A stretch of 64,000 nt of DNA from Streptococcus sp. Marseille-Q0941 (GCF_943736975.1 NZ_CALSFO010000003.1:248001-312000); one strand, 5' to 3'. Shown: positions 1 through 6,238, counted from the stretch's first letter. The notes: a model not told the origin generated them from the sequence alone. Translations and numbers: made by a program.

Positions 1-147
1 CAATTGATCGGTTTTGGTAACTTCGAAGTTCGTAAGCGTGCAGCTCGTAAAGGTCGCAACCCACAAACTGGTAAAGAAATCAAAATCAAAGCTTCTAAAG
101 TTCCAGCATTCAAAGCTGGTAAAGCTCTTAAAGAAGCAGTTAAATAA
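1..147 (+). CDS. hup: DNA-binding protein HU, C-terminal part (5' end outside window)
   Basis: The window opens in frame inside an HU/IHF-family gene; 48 residues and the stop are visible. The piece starts with the conserved GFGNFEV segment, followed by a basic arm with RKGRNPQTG, which intercalates DNA at kinks, and ends in a Lys/Ala-rich helix. HU is the abundant nucleoid protein and in streptococci usually the only one (hlpA/hup). A strong terminator follows 12 bases after the stop, so it is probably a single-gene transcript. An integrase gene begins less than 90 bases downstream in the opposite orientation, which suggests that an element used the 3' flank of this gene as its attachment site (inference). 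Confidence 0.95.
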   Translation, partial: QLIGFGNFEVRKRAARKGRNPQTGKEIKIKASKVPAFKAGKALKEAVK

Positions 148-159
148 TGATTTTATAAA

Positions 160-205
160 AAGCCTGTCATATCAAGCATTTGAGCTTGTATGACAGGCTT
201 TTTTT
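160..205 (+). terminator. Rho-independent terminator of the HU gene
   Basis: A long hairpin with outer stem AAGCCTGTCAT/ATGACAGGCTT and inner stem CAAGC/GCTTG is followed by seven Ts. It ends HU transcription and lies directly beside the integrase end of the element, so it may overlap the left attachment site. Confidence 0.9.
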
Positions 206-213
206 GTGTATAG

Positions 214-234
214 GGGGCAAATAAGGGGCAAATT
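214..234. repeat. Tandem GGGGCAAAT repeats, possible integrase arm-type sites
   Basis: GGGGCAAATA (214-223) and GGGGCAAATT (225-234) repeat with an 11-base period, about one helical turn, exactly at the 3' end of the integrase gene. Short phased direct repeats in this position are typical arm-type binding sites of tyrosine integrases. The assignment is inferred from position and phasing only. Confidence 0.45.
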
Positions 235-1375
235 ATAAAGAATCGAGCAAGTCTAGAATATTATCATCCATCTTTTTAGTAACGTGTGTATAGATTTTAT
301 TGGTCGTTCGAGAGTCGGAGTGACCAACTCTTGCCATAATCGCTTTTAGAGGTACATTGTTTTCTGCTAATCTACTAAACAAAGTATGCCTAAAAATATG
401 TGAAGTCAGATGTTTATCTATTGGATTTTTTAAACGTTTATTCGCTTTCTGGATTGCTAAGTTGAAAGAATTGTTTTGGATTGGTATACCATTTTTTGTA
501 ACGAAGATAAATCCAAGATCATTGAATGTCTTTCGTGTGTTTTTAGAAAGTTCATTTATTGAGATAAACTCTTTTAAAATTTCAATTTCTCTTTTTGATA
601 AAGAAACAGTTCTGAAGCTTGCAGCAGTTTTTGTAGTTGTTTTAAGTCCTTTTGAATACCCTACTGTTTTATCTAGAGTTCCATGGATTTTTACTATCTT
701 ATTGTCAAAATCAATATTTTCTTGTTTAATAGCAATAGCTTCACCGATTCGACATCCATTGTATGACATGAATTCTGCAAGCAAACCTAGTCTATATGTA
801 TTCTTTGTTCTGTATAATTCCTCTAGTAATCTTTTCAGTTCATCCTCTTCCAGAAATTTCTTTTCTGTCTTTTCTAAATCCTTAATAGTCTTCACTAGTT
901 TGGGAAGCTTCGCACGCCTTGCAGGGTTGTCTTTGATGTATTCAAGATTAACTGCATAATCAAGTGATAGGTTTAAAATCATCTTATAGCGCTCTAGTTT
1001 TGAACGTGAAAGGTCAAGGTCATTTAAAAAGCGCTGAATGTATTTTGTATCGATGTTACTCACTTTCACAGATAGTTCAAAAGCCTCTTTAAAATCATTC
1101 ACGCTACTAGTGAGAGAGCTGATAGAACTACCTTTAATCTCTTTCTGATAAAATGTCCACCATTCATCTAAAACGTGTTGATAAGACACATCTGTTGATT
1201 GTATGTTCTGTAAAGTTTCTTCTATGCGTTCATCCAGTAATTTCTGCGCTTCCTTTTTTGCTCTGGCTGATCCAGAATCGAGAGTTACAGAAACTCTTTT
1301 CCATTTTTCAGTGTATGGGTCTTTATATCTCTCAAAAAATTTATACTTTCCGTTAGGAAGTTCTTCCATCCACAT
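233..1375 (-). CDS. Phage-type site-specific tyrosine recombinase (integrase)
   Basis: At 380 residues this has the length and layout of streptococcal prophage and chromosomal-island integrases. Residues 1-55 form a small arm-binding domain (EELPNGKYKFFERY...), about 60-165 the SAM-like core-binding domain, and about 175-375 the catalytic domain. Visible catalytic residues are the Arg in NGCRIGEA, HxxR in SHIFRHTLF, the His in VGHSDSRTTN and the final Tyr in KIYTHV, so the enzyme should be active. It catalyses insertion and excision of the element between about 150 and 6900. It is transcribed towards the HU gene, and the gene ends inside a tandem GGGGCAAAT repeat. Its start codon overlaps the -35 box of a plus-strand promoter for a small RNA. 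Confidence 0.93.
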   Translation of the reverse strand: MWMEELPNGKYKFFERYKDPYTEKWKRVSVTLDSGSARAKKEAQKLLDERIEETLQNIQSTDVSYQHVLDEWWTFYQKEIKGSSISSLTSSVNDFKEAFELSVKVSNIDTKYIQRFLNDLDLSRSKLERYKMILNLSLDYAVNLEYIKDNPARRAKLPKLVKTIKDLEKTEKKFLEEDELKRLLEELYRTKNTYRLGLLAEFMSYNGCRIGEAIAIKQENIDFDNKIVKIHGTLDKTVGYSKGLKTTTKTAASFRTVSLSKREIEILKEFISINELSKNTRKTFNDLGFIFVTKNGIPIQNNSFNLAIQKANKRLKNPIDKHLTSHIFRHTLFSRLAENNVPLKAIMARVGHSDSRTTNKIYTHVTKKMDDNILDLLDSL

Positions 1376-1403
1376 TGCATTTACCTAACTTTTTTGATAA
1401 AAT
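1375..1403 (+). promoter_or_regulatory. Predicted sigma-A promoter for a small plus-strand RNA
   Basis: TTGCAT (1375-1380), a 17-base spacer and TAAAAT (1398-1403) face right, away from the integrase and antisense to nothing annotated. Transcription would start near 1409, directly at the base of a hairpin. The -35 is imperfect. Confidence 0.5.
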
Positions 1404-1406
1404 GGG

Positions 1407-1494
1407 TATAGAAAAGAGGGCTTTTTAATGCCATTCTTTCTATAAACAGTATATCCTCACACTTTGGCTTGCAGGCGAGTGTGGGGATTTTTTT
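1407..1494 (+). ncRNA. Candidate structured small RNA ending in a strong terminator
   Basis: Between the integrase and the PIN gene lie two hairpins on the plus strand. The first (1407-1444) has outer arms TATAGAAA/TTTCTATA and inner GGC/GCC. The second (1454-1487) has arms TCCTCACACT/AGTGTGGGGA followed by seven Ts, a textbook intrinsic terminator for rightward transcription. No plus-strand gene ends here, so the terminator is best explained by an RNA of about 85 nt started by the promoter just upstream. Only an 8-residue reading frame lies inside. The 3' end touches the end of the convergent PIN gene. Function unknown; possibly a regulator of integration or of the PIN operon mRNA. Confidence 0.45.
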
Positions 1495-2035
1495 ATTTTC
1501 TATTTTTATTATAAGTGTAGATTTTTATATTTTGCTCGATAGGTATGTTAAAAAAATCTGCATCGTGCGTAACGATAGAAAAACCTTCTGACATAGCTTT
1601 TTTGAGATAAAGAGCATCATTTAAATCTAACATATGTTCTGTTAGATTTGAAATCTCTTCAAAGTCTTGAATATCAAAATCTATGATGGTCATTTTAGGA
1701 ATGATTTCAGTTTCAACTGTATCAATAACATCGTCGTAAATATCTAAGAAATGCTGCGTTTTTTGATAATTGTGTTTAAAATCAAAATTTTCTTCTCGCA
1801 AGCTATGTTCTCTCAAGTACTGTTTGTACCCGGCTCTTACGAAAGTATTTACAAATTCTGAAATCGACAATGTAGTAAAGAACAATTCGTTTCCTTGACT
1901 TCTAGCTAATTCCCACATTCGATCATATCTTTTGGGAGTGCCAGTTTGTAGATAGATAAGGACATTGACATCAATAAGTAACTTTTCATCTGGTTTAAAT
2001 TTGAAACGATTTAAGTCGTAGGCAGTAGTTGTCAT
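1493..2035 (-). CDS. PIN-domain protein, putative nuclease effector
   Basis: 180 residues. The acidic PIN active site is visible: Asp22 in LLIDVNVLIYL, Glu60 in SISEF, Asp140 in LNDALY and Asp158 (with Asp160) in THDADFF. Known PIN enzymes of the VapC type are Mg-dependent ribonucleases cutting tRNA, rRNA or mRNA. The ATG overlaps the stop of the DUF4325 gene by 4 bases, so the two are translationally coupled. The protein is longer than classical VapC toxins (about 130-140) and its partner is not a VapB-type antitoxin. I infer a nuclease whose activity is controlled by the upstream STAS-like and ATPase proteins. Target and trigger cannot be read from the sequence. Confidence 0.75.
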   Translation of the reverse strand: MTTTAYDLNRFKFKPDEKLLIDVNVLIYLQTGTPKRYDRMWELARSQGNELFFTTLSISEFVNTFVRAGYKQYLREHSLREENFDFKHNYQKTQHFLDIYDDVIDTVETEIIPKMTIIDFDIQDFEEISNLTEHMLDLNDALYLKKAMSEGFSIVTHDADFFNIPIEQNIKIYTYNKNRK

Positions 2036-2391
2036 ACTCCAAGTTCCTCATCCATTTCAGCCGCAAGAATTTTTCTAAACTCTTTATCTTGTTTTCTTTT
2101 GTTTTTACTGTTTTTTATAGAACGTTCGATAGTACGACGATCGGCAGGATGTAGTGTATCTGGGTTTACTTTTATTAGTTCTTTTAACGTTTCGGCATCA
2201 GCAACATCATAGAGTTGACCGATAGCATGGTTAGAAAAAGCAGAAATTAAATCAGTAATTCCTTCAAAATCTAATGTAGTTTCTTCGTTGTTTTCGATAT
2301 TAGCTTTTAATATATCAAAAACTTTATCTCCTTTAACTGACGTTACTGCGAGTGAATCACCTATTACATCTTTTATAAATAATGTTGCCAT
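2032..2391 (-). CDS. STAS-like DUF4325-family protein
   Basis: 119 residues. A STAS-like fold is suggested by the strand-helix pattern around TTLDFEGITDLISAFSNHAIGQL, the signature region of DUF4325. STAS proteins such as SpoIIAA act as phospho-switch partners of HATPase kinases. Here the gene lies between an HATPase gene (14 bases upstream) and a PIN gene (4-base overlap). The C-terminal 35 residues are highly charged (SIKNSKNKRKQDKEFRK) and could contact nucleic acid or the PIN protein. The start is supported by AAAAGGAG seven bases upstream. A phosphorylation-controlled antitoxin or adaptor role is inferred from context, not shown. Confidence 0.65.
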   Translation of the reverse strand: MATLFIKDVIGDSLAVTSVKGDKVFDILKANIENNEETTLDFEGITDLISAFSNHAIGQLYDVADAETLKELIKVNPDTLHPADRRTIERSIKNSKNKRKQDKEFRKILAAEMDEELGV

Positions 2392-2405
2392 ATTTTTATC
2401 TCCTT

Positions 2406-3302
2406 TTAAAAATTAAAGGTATCGTTACTTTCAATTCTAACATTTTTTCTAGGTTTTAAACACTTATTAATATCAAATTCCATCCAAAGTAAAGTTCCTC
2501 TAAAACGTTCAGGCATTGACTGGTGATTAGTTATTCCGGTTGGACTTATAGAATAGAAGGCCTGATTCGAAATCAATTTTAGTTGTCCACGTTGATGGAG
2601 TATATCTTTAACACTATACAAGCCAACTCCACCTTCCTTTTTTCGCTTGGTAGTATTTCCGTCTACAAAGGCCCACTCAACAGCTTCAATGTCAGAAATC
2701 ATGTGTGGATTTCTTTGCTTTACTTTTGCAGGAAGACCTACACCTAAGTCAGAAATTGCTAGACGCAATATTCCTTGTTTTGGATAGTGCTGACCACAGA
2801 TATAAAACCTATCTGCTCCAGAATGATCACGGACGTTATGAACAATTTCAAAGATACAGTATGATACTTCTTTTAAAAAGTCGTCCGATATCTTATTTCC
2901 GATAGCAGAGAATACCTCTTCTTTTATATATTCGCGAATAAGTTTATCATTTGAAGGAGTATCTGCAAAAAATGTGATAGTTGTATTAAATGTATCAATT
3001 AACTTTTCACCCAAGTTATAATATGGGAAGAAATTGTTTTTTTGTAGTATTTCCCTTACTTTATTTGGCATAGTTTCAATTTTTGCACCAACATTATCAG
3101 TGATTTGTAATGCCATCTCAAACATCATTGATAACAGGACGGTCATTTCTGCATCTATCCAACTTGTTCGTGAAAAATCAAAAAGAATTTCATCAAACTG
3201 AGTCGCTTTGCTGATAGCTTTAATAAATTCCAAATTTAGCAAAAAGATATTTTGATATTCTGGCTTTATCTCTGCAGGGACATTGATTGTATACTTTGCC
3301 AT
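2406..3302 (-). CDS. STAS-like plus HATPase (anti-sigma-kinase-like) ATP-binding protein
   Basis: 298 residues. The first ~100 resemble a STAS-type domain (ILFDFSRTSWIDAEMTVLLS). Residues ~125-285 are a GHKL/HATPase_c domain: N-box EIVHNVRDHS, G1 box SDLGVGLP and G2 box GGVGLYSVKDI. There is no sensor or dimerisation histidine, so it is not a classical two-component kinase; SpoIIAB/RsbW-type switch kinases are the nearest known logic. I chose ATG 3302, not GTG 3308, because GGGAG lies 8 bases before the ATG. It follows the ImmA stop after 2 bases and precedes the DUF4325 and PIN genes in the same operon. The role as ATP-dependent regulator or sensor of the nuclease is inference. Confidence 0.65.
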   Translation of the reverse strand: MAKYTINVPAEIKPEYQNIFLLNLEFIKAISKATQFDEILFDFSRTSWIDAEMTVLLSMMFEMALQITDNVGAKIETMPNKVREILQKNNFFPYYNLGEKLIDTFNTTITFFADTPSNDKLIREYIKEEVFSAIGNKISDDFLKEVSYCIFEIVHNVRDHSGADRFYICGQHYPKQGILRLAISDLGVGLPAKVKQRNPHMISDIEAVEWAFVDGNTTKRKKEGGVGLYSVKDILHQRGQLKLISNQAFYSISPTGITNHQSMPERFRGTLLWMEFDINKCLKPRKNVRIESNDTFNF

Positions 3303-3304
3303 CT

Positions 3305-3685
3305 TCACGCTCCCACAATATTCTTGAACTCTTCCTGAATCATATCTTCGCCCCAGGTTGTTGAGATTTTGTGTCTTTCGGCAAACTGGTTCCAGTTGAA
3401 GTCTGATACTTCGTATTGTGCGAGTTCTTCAGAGATGAGATGTCGAATCATGAAGCGGTCTGCTTCGTTCTCATATTTGTAAAGAAGTCGTTTGTAATTG
3501 GCTGGGTCGTGGTTTATGTGCCCTAATTCGTGCAGAATGACCTCTTCGCGCTCTTTCTGGGTAAGATTACCGTTAACGTAAATGATGCGCTCATCAGGGA
3601 AATAGAAGCCTCTACGCTCCCACATGGTCTCAGGGAAGAGATAGAGTGTAACCTGGTATTCATCCAGTAACTCATTCACTTTCAA
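3305..3685 (-). CDS. ImmA/IrrE-family zinc metallopeptidase
   Basis: 126 residues with the HExxH zinc motif in EVILHELGHINHD and a downstream Glu in KYENEADRFMIRHL as third ligand. In ICEBs1 and many phages, ImmA proteases cleave the neighbouring ImmR-type repressor after DNA damage and derepress the element. The gene overlaps the end of the repressor gene. No ATG fits; TTG 3685 with a GGGGG(TG) ribosome site about 7 bases upstream is preferred, GTG 3679 being the alternative. Together with the repressor it probably forms the induction switch of this element and, being in the same operon, also sets the level of the ATPase/STAS/PIN proteins. Confidence 0.82.
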   Translation of the reverse strand: MKVNELLDEYQVTLYLFPETMWERRGFYFPDERIIYVNGNLTQKEREEVILHELGHINHDPANYKRLLYKYENEADRFMIRHLISEELAQYEVSDFNWNQFAERHKISTTWGEDMIQEEFKNIVGA

Positions 3686-4043
3686 TTTCGGACACCCCCA
3701 GAGAGAGTTTAATGATCTGCGCAATCTTGTCTACATCCTCATCTGATAGTGGTTTACCATCAAAGAGAACCACACGTTCACGAAGATTAGACAAGTCGAC
3801 CACACGGCCGTCAGCAGTAGTGACAAGGTCGCTTGAGATAGCTGGATTGTCAGTACGACCTAGAAGATAATCAGTAGACACGTTGAAGTAGTCAGCGATT
3901 TGTTGCAATCTGTCTGATTTTGGATTTGCTTTCTTGATTCCATACAAGGAATTTCTACTAATACCAAGTTTATCTTCTAAGTCATTTAAAGAAATTCGAT
4001 GCTTATCTGCTAAATCTTTAATTCTTTCAAATGCTGTAGTCAT
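3672..4043 (-). CDS. CI/ImmR-like XRE-family repressor
   Basis: 123 residues. An N-terminal helix-turn-helix (about 8-62: LADKHRISLNDLEDKLGISRNSLYGIKK) ends with the typical DYLLGRTDNP linker. The C-terminal part lacks a Ser/Lys LexA-type peptidase domain, consistent with inactivation by the partner ImmA protease rather than self-cleavage. ATG 4043 is chosen because AGAAAGG lies 11 bases upstream; the in-frame ATG at 4067 has no ribosome site. It should bind the TTAAGACTAGTNTTAA dyads between 4082 and 4275 and repress both its own promoter(s) and the rightward one. Confidence 0.82.
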   Translation of the reverse strand: MTTAFERIKDLADKHRISLNDLEDKLGISRNSLYGIKKANPKSDRLQQIADYFNVSTDYLLGRTDNPAISSDLVTTADGRVVDLSNLRERVVLFDGKPLSDEDVDKIAQIIKLSLGVSEIESE

Positions 4044-4081
4044 TGATTTAATAACCTTTCTAAGCATTACGAAAAAATATT

Positions 4082-4097
4082 TTAAGATTAATCATAA
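4082..4097. promoter_or_regulatory. Operator-like dyad O1, with a leftward -10
   Basis: TTAAGATTAATCATAA is a diverged dyad related to O2 and O3. It lies beside a leftward TAAAAT (complement of 4079-4084) that could be a weak repressor-operon promoter. Its centre is 32 bases, three helical turns, from that of O2. Confidence 0.45.
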
Positions 4098-4103
4098 AAA
4101 TAC

Positions 4104-4132
4104 TTGACCAAAATTAAGACTAGTATTAAAAT
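4104..4132 (+). promoter_or_regulatory. Rightward promoter of the element switch
   Basis: TTGACC, a 17-base spacer and TAAAAT. The spacer and -10 are covered by operator dyad O2 (4114-4129, TTAAGACTAGTATTAA), so repressor binding would block RNA polymerase directly. Expected start near 4139; it would drive the small genes from 4332 rightward. Confidence 0.7.
4114..4129. promoter_or_regulatory. Operator dyad O2
   Basis: TTAAGACTAGTATTAA, a two-fold symmetric site centred on CTAG. It is repeated with one change at 4260-4275 and lies inside the rightward promoter. Confidence 0.65.
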
Positions 4133-4220
4133 AGTATTCGTAAGCTAAAGAGTTAGCGAAACAGACGACTAAAAAAATAAAAACCTAAAAAACCGATTCC
4201 CGTCCGTTTTGAATAGGTAA

Positions 4221-4246
4221 ACCTTACTTTTTAGTAGGTCTTTTCT
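4221..4246 (+). terminator. Weak intrinsic-terminator-like hairpin
   Basis: Arms ACC(T)TACT and AGTAGGT enclose TTTT and are followed by CTTTTCTC. It would give the rightward promoter a leader RNA of about 105 nt if it terminates. The stem has a bulge and the T run is broken, so it may only cause pausing. Confidence 0.35.
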
Positions 4247-4256
4247 CTATGTTTTT

Positions 4257-4285
4257 ATTTTAAGACTAGTTTTAAATAAAGTCAA
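4257..4285 (-). promoter_or_regulatory. Leftward promoter with operator dyad O3
   Basis: On the minus strand TTGACT (4280-4285), a 17-base spacer and TAAAAT (4257-4262). Dyad O3, TTAAGACTAGTTTTAA (4260-4275), overlaps the spacer and -10 exactly as O2 does in the rightward promoter. It faces the rightward promoter, so the two transcripts would overlap for about 110-150 bases. Transcription would start near 4250 and give the repressor operon a leader of about 200 nt. Confidence 0.6.
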
Positions 4286-4331
4286 GAGATTAGCTAACTT
4301 TTTAGATAATTTTTTAAAAAGGAGGTTGGAG

Positions 4332-4454
4332 ATGGAGGAAAAAGAAATATTCGAATTATTGGAATTCCTAGCTACTGATTATGGACGAGGGTATCTAGCT
4401 GGATTAGTTAACGGGATTTCAATGATTTTGAAAATTTTAAAAAAAGCAGAGTAA
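4332..4454 (+). CDS. Small phage-type protein of unknown function (40 aa)
   Basis: An ATG preceded by AAGGAGG at ideal distance opens a 40-residue frame. The N-terminal half is acidic (MEEKEIFELLEFLATDYG) and the C-terminal half is an amphipathic or weakly hydrophobic helix ending KILKKAE. It is the first gene after the rightward promoter of the switch. I do not recognise the family; short proteins here in phage early regions are often antirepressors or host-takeover peptides, which would be a guess in this case. Confidence 0.65.
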   Translation: MEEKEIFELLEFLATDYGRGYLAGLVNGISMILKILKKAE

Positions 4455-4473
4455 GTTCTCCGCTTTCATCAAA

Positions 4474-4770
4474 TTATTTTGATAGCTTATCTACAGCCTT
4501 TTGAAGTTCTGTGATTCCGTTAACTGCTTGAGTAAGTTTATTGATATCAAGTTCACCTGTGAAAAATTTTGAAGTGATATCTACTTGCTGGCTTTGTTTT
4601 AAGGCATCCAGTTTTAATTCATGCTCTTTTTCAAGTCTTTGTAATTCGCTTTCAGATTGTTCCTTTAATTCTTTTATTTTGGAATCGGTTTGATGTTTAT
4701 TTGCGAGATAAACAAGAAACGCAGGAACGCATGAAGTTAAAAAAGTTATCAAAATTTGATTAGTGTCCAT
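4474..4770 (-). CDS. Membrane-anchored coiled-coil protein of unknown function
   Basis: 98 residues. Residues 5-24 (QILITFLTSCVPAFLVYLA) are one transmembrane segment. Residues ~28-65 are heptad-rich and highly charged (KELKEQSESELQRLEKEH) and should form a coiled coil. The tail predicts a short helical domain. AAAGGAGG lies 6 bases before the ATG, and an extended -10 TGCTATAAT (plus strand 4794-4802) precedes it, so it has its own promoter. Such proteins are frequent in streptococcal prophage early regions. No function can be assigned. Confidence 0.7.
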   Translation of the reverse strand: MDTNQILITFLTSCVPAFLVYLANKHQTDSKIKELKEQSESELQRLEKEHELKLDALKQSQQVDITSKFFTGELDINKLTQAVNGITELQKAVDKLSK

Positions 4771-4834
4771 GTACTCACCTCCTTTCTGCTTATATTATAG
4801 CAAAAAGGAGAGAAAGAAATAGAAAGGAAAATAT

Positions 4835-5057
4835 ATGAGTCAACAACATCAAAAGTGGATTCAACTTGTCAAAGACAAATTGAATTCAGAAGGAATGACA
4901 CAAACGCACCTTGCTCGTGCTTGTGGAGTAAAGAAGCCTACCATTTCAGAATTGCTGAAATATGGTAAAGGTAGTGACAGATTAAAAAAACCGAGTGTGC
5001 GATGTCTTAGGCATTGACGAAAGCTGGGTTGATTTAGGAGAGTACGAGTCAAAATAA
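4835..5057 (+). pseudogene. Cro/XRE-type HTH gene with a C-terminal frameshift
   Basis: Frame 1 begins MSQQHQKWIQLVKDKLNSEG with AAAGGA upstream and contains a clear HTH (QTHLARACGVKKPTISELLKYG). After DRLKK it runs into PSVRCLRH and stops at 5017. Reading on in the neighbouring frame from about 4998 gives VCDVLGIDESWVDLGEYESK and a stop at 5055-5057, the expected C-terminus of this family. A one-base insertion or two-base loss near the run of six As (4985-4991) explains this. The truncated 60-aa protein keeps the HTH, so it might still bind DNA. Confidence 0.7.
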
Positions 5058-5074
5058 AGACAGCAACAGTAAAA

Positions 5075-5293
5075 ATGTTCAAGGAACGCCCAAATGGAGA
5101 CATAAGCGAGTTCATTATAGAACTAATAATCCCAAGTCGTCGGAGATATGGCGCAGTAATTAGAGAATACATTGAGTATTATAACGCTAAAAACTTTGCC
5201 AAGATCTATTTTTACGAAGTGCTAGAATTAGAGACTTCTAAAAAACTAGAGAGGAGAACAGATGAACGAACTAGAAAGAACAGCCCTCAATGA
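5075..5293 (+). CDS. Hypothetical phage-type protein, possibly lacking its original start
   Basis: 72 residues (MFKERPNGDISEFIIELI...), basic, no recognised domain. The ATG has no good ribosome site. The frame is open upstream to an ATA at 5054-5056 that overlaps the TAA of the preceding frameshifted gene. An ancestral ATGA overlap, start ATG with stop TGA, turned into ATAA by one G-to-A change would explain this (inference). It overlaps the next small gene by 32 bases, another hint of decay or of weak expression. Confidence 0.45.
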   Translation: MFKERPNGDISEFIIELIIPSRRRYGAVIREYIEYYNAKNFAKIYFYEVLELETSKKLERRTDERTRKNSPQ

Positions 5294-5399
5294 GATATTG
5301 AGGACCGTGACATATATAGCTGAAAAGTTGGATGAACTAGACTCTAAATTTTCTCAATCAGAAGAAGATGTAAAAAGTAATGCTTCATCTGCATCGTAA
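5262..5399 (+). CDS. Small acidic phage-type protein (45 aa)
   Basis: ATG with GAGGAG seven bases upstream opens a frame of 45 residues: MNELERTALNEILRTVTYIA, then an acidic, Ser-rich tail. It is predicted to be mostly helical. The 3' end overlaps the convergent DUF4145 gene by 46 bases. Family not recognised; the start context is convincing. Confidence 0.55.
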   Translation: MNELERTALNEILRTVTYIAEKLDELDSKFSQSEEDVKSNASSAS

Positions 5400-6040
5400 T
5401 CAGCAGCAATAAATTGAGCTGCCGAGAGAATGAACTTTTTTAAATCCTCGATATCTTTACCATCATGTCTGCGGACGTAATGAGTCTCATCATTTCCTAT
5501 CCAAGCGACGGATTTTGCTAAAGCTTGAATTTTTGGAAAATCATTCAAGTAGTCAGCGATTACTTTTCCAAGCATGATTGATTTGATGTGTTCTTCGTCA
5601 GATGGATTTTTGGAAATTACGTAGTCTTTTATGAGAAATTCGGCTGCTTTGCGATATCCGACGCCTGCTATTTGATTCAATGCCTCAGATTCAGCGACGG
5701 TTGCTTGGGAATAGATTTCGACAAAAACAGGAGAAACTTTTTCTATATTTTCAGGGAGTTTAACCTTGATTGGAGGGCGGTATGTATAATTTACCGTTGA
5801 TGCACTTTCATAATTATCATTGATATATTCTATTACAAAATATTTCAAACAATCTTCAAAAGAACATCGAAAAATAACGGAAAATCTCCCTTCTTCTGAA
5901 ACACTTGTTCTTTCAGAGCTTGTACTTTGTCCAACATGTAGAGGAGACATGGTTCTACCGCAGTGAGGGCATTTCGAAGGAGTATCAATTGTAACGGTTG
6001 TTCGCATATCTCTAAAATAAATCTCGACATTAAGTTTCAT
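5354..6040 (-). CDS. DUF4145-domain protein with N-terminal zinc knuckle
   Basis: 228 residues. A CxxC pair (KCPHCGRTM) at ~25-28 and a second Cys pair (RCSFEDC) make a zinc-ribbon-like N-terminus. The core VFVEIYSQATVAESEALNQ with GVGYRKAAEFLIKDY is the DUF4145 signature. DUF4145 proteins are common in phages, islands and defence loci, alone or fused to restriction enzymes; their biochemical role is unsettled. ATG 6040 is chosen because GGAG lies 7 bases upstream; TTG 6046 is the alternative. An extended -10 TGGTATAAT (complement of 6067-6075) gives it its own promoter. Confidence 0.72.
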   Translation of the reverse strand: MKLNVEIYFRDMRTTVTIDTPSKCPHCGRTMSPLHVGQSTSSERTSVSEEGRFSVIFRCSFEDCLKYFVIEYINDNYESASTVNYTYRPPIKVKLPENIEKVSPVFVEIYSQATVAESEALNQIAGVGYRKAAEFLIKDYVISKNPSDEEHIKSIMLGKVIADYLNDFPKIQALAKSVAWIGNDETHYVRRHDGKDIEDLKKFILSAAQFIAADYDADEALLFTSSSD

Positions 6041-6094
6041 AAGCAATCTCCAATCGTTTTTATTTTATTATACCAAATTTAGAAAGGAATTAAC

Positions 6095-6238
6095 ATGATT
6101 CATCATTATATAACACATTATGCAAGCAATGGGAAAGATTACGCTGAAGCATGGATTCAAATAAATATTTTTGGAATGTGCTTTTGTTTATGGAAAAAGC
6201 GTACAACCATTGAACGATTGTACGCAAACGAAGATTAG
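6095..6238 (+). CDS. Small phage-type protein (47 aa)
   Basis: AGAAAGGA before the ATG opens a 47-residue frame beginning MIHHYITHYASNGKDYAEAW and followed by a hydrophobic stretch IQINIFGMCFCLW and a basic tail. This pattern (a surface-like tail around AWIQINxFGxxFCxxKK) recurs in streptococcal prophages as far as I recall; function unknown. Its TAG overlaps the stop of the convergent YjzC-like fragment. Confidence 0.6.
   Translation: MIHHYITHYASNGKDYAEAWIQINIFGMCFCLWKKRTTIERLYANED

Noticed and set aside
357-959. 200-codon plus-strand frame
   Set aside because: It is the exact antisense of the integrase gene, with no start signals.
1453-1494. Hairpin as terminator of the leftward PIN operon
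   Set aside because: The T run lies only on the plus-strand side; on the minus strand the hairpin is followed by mixed sequence.
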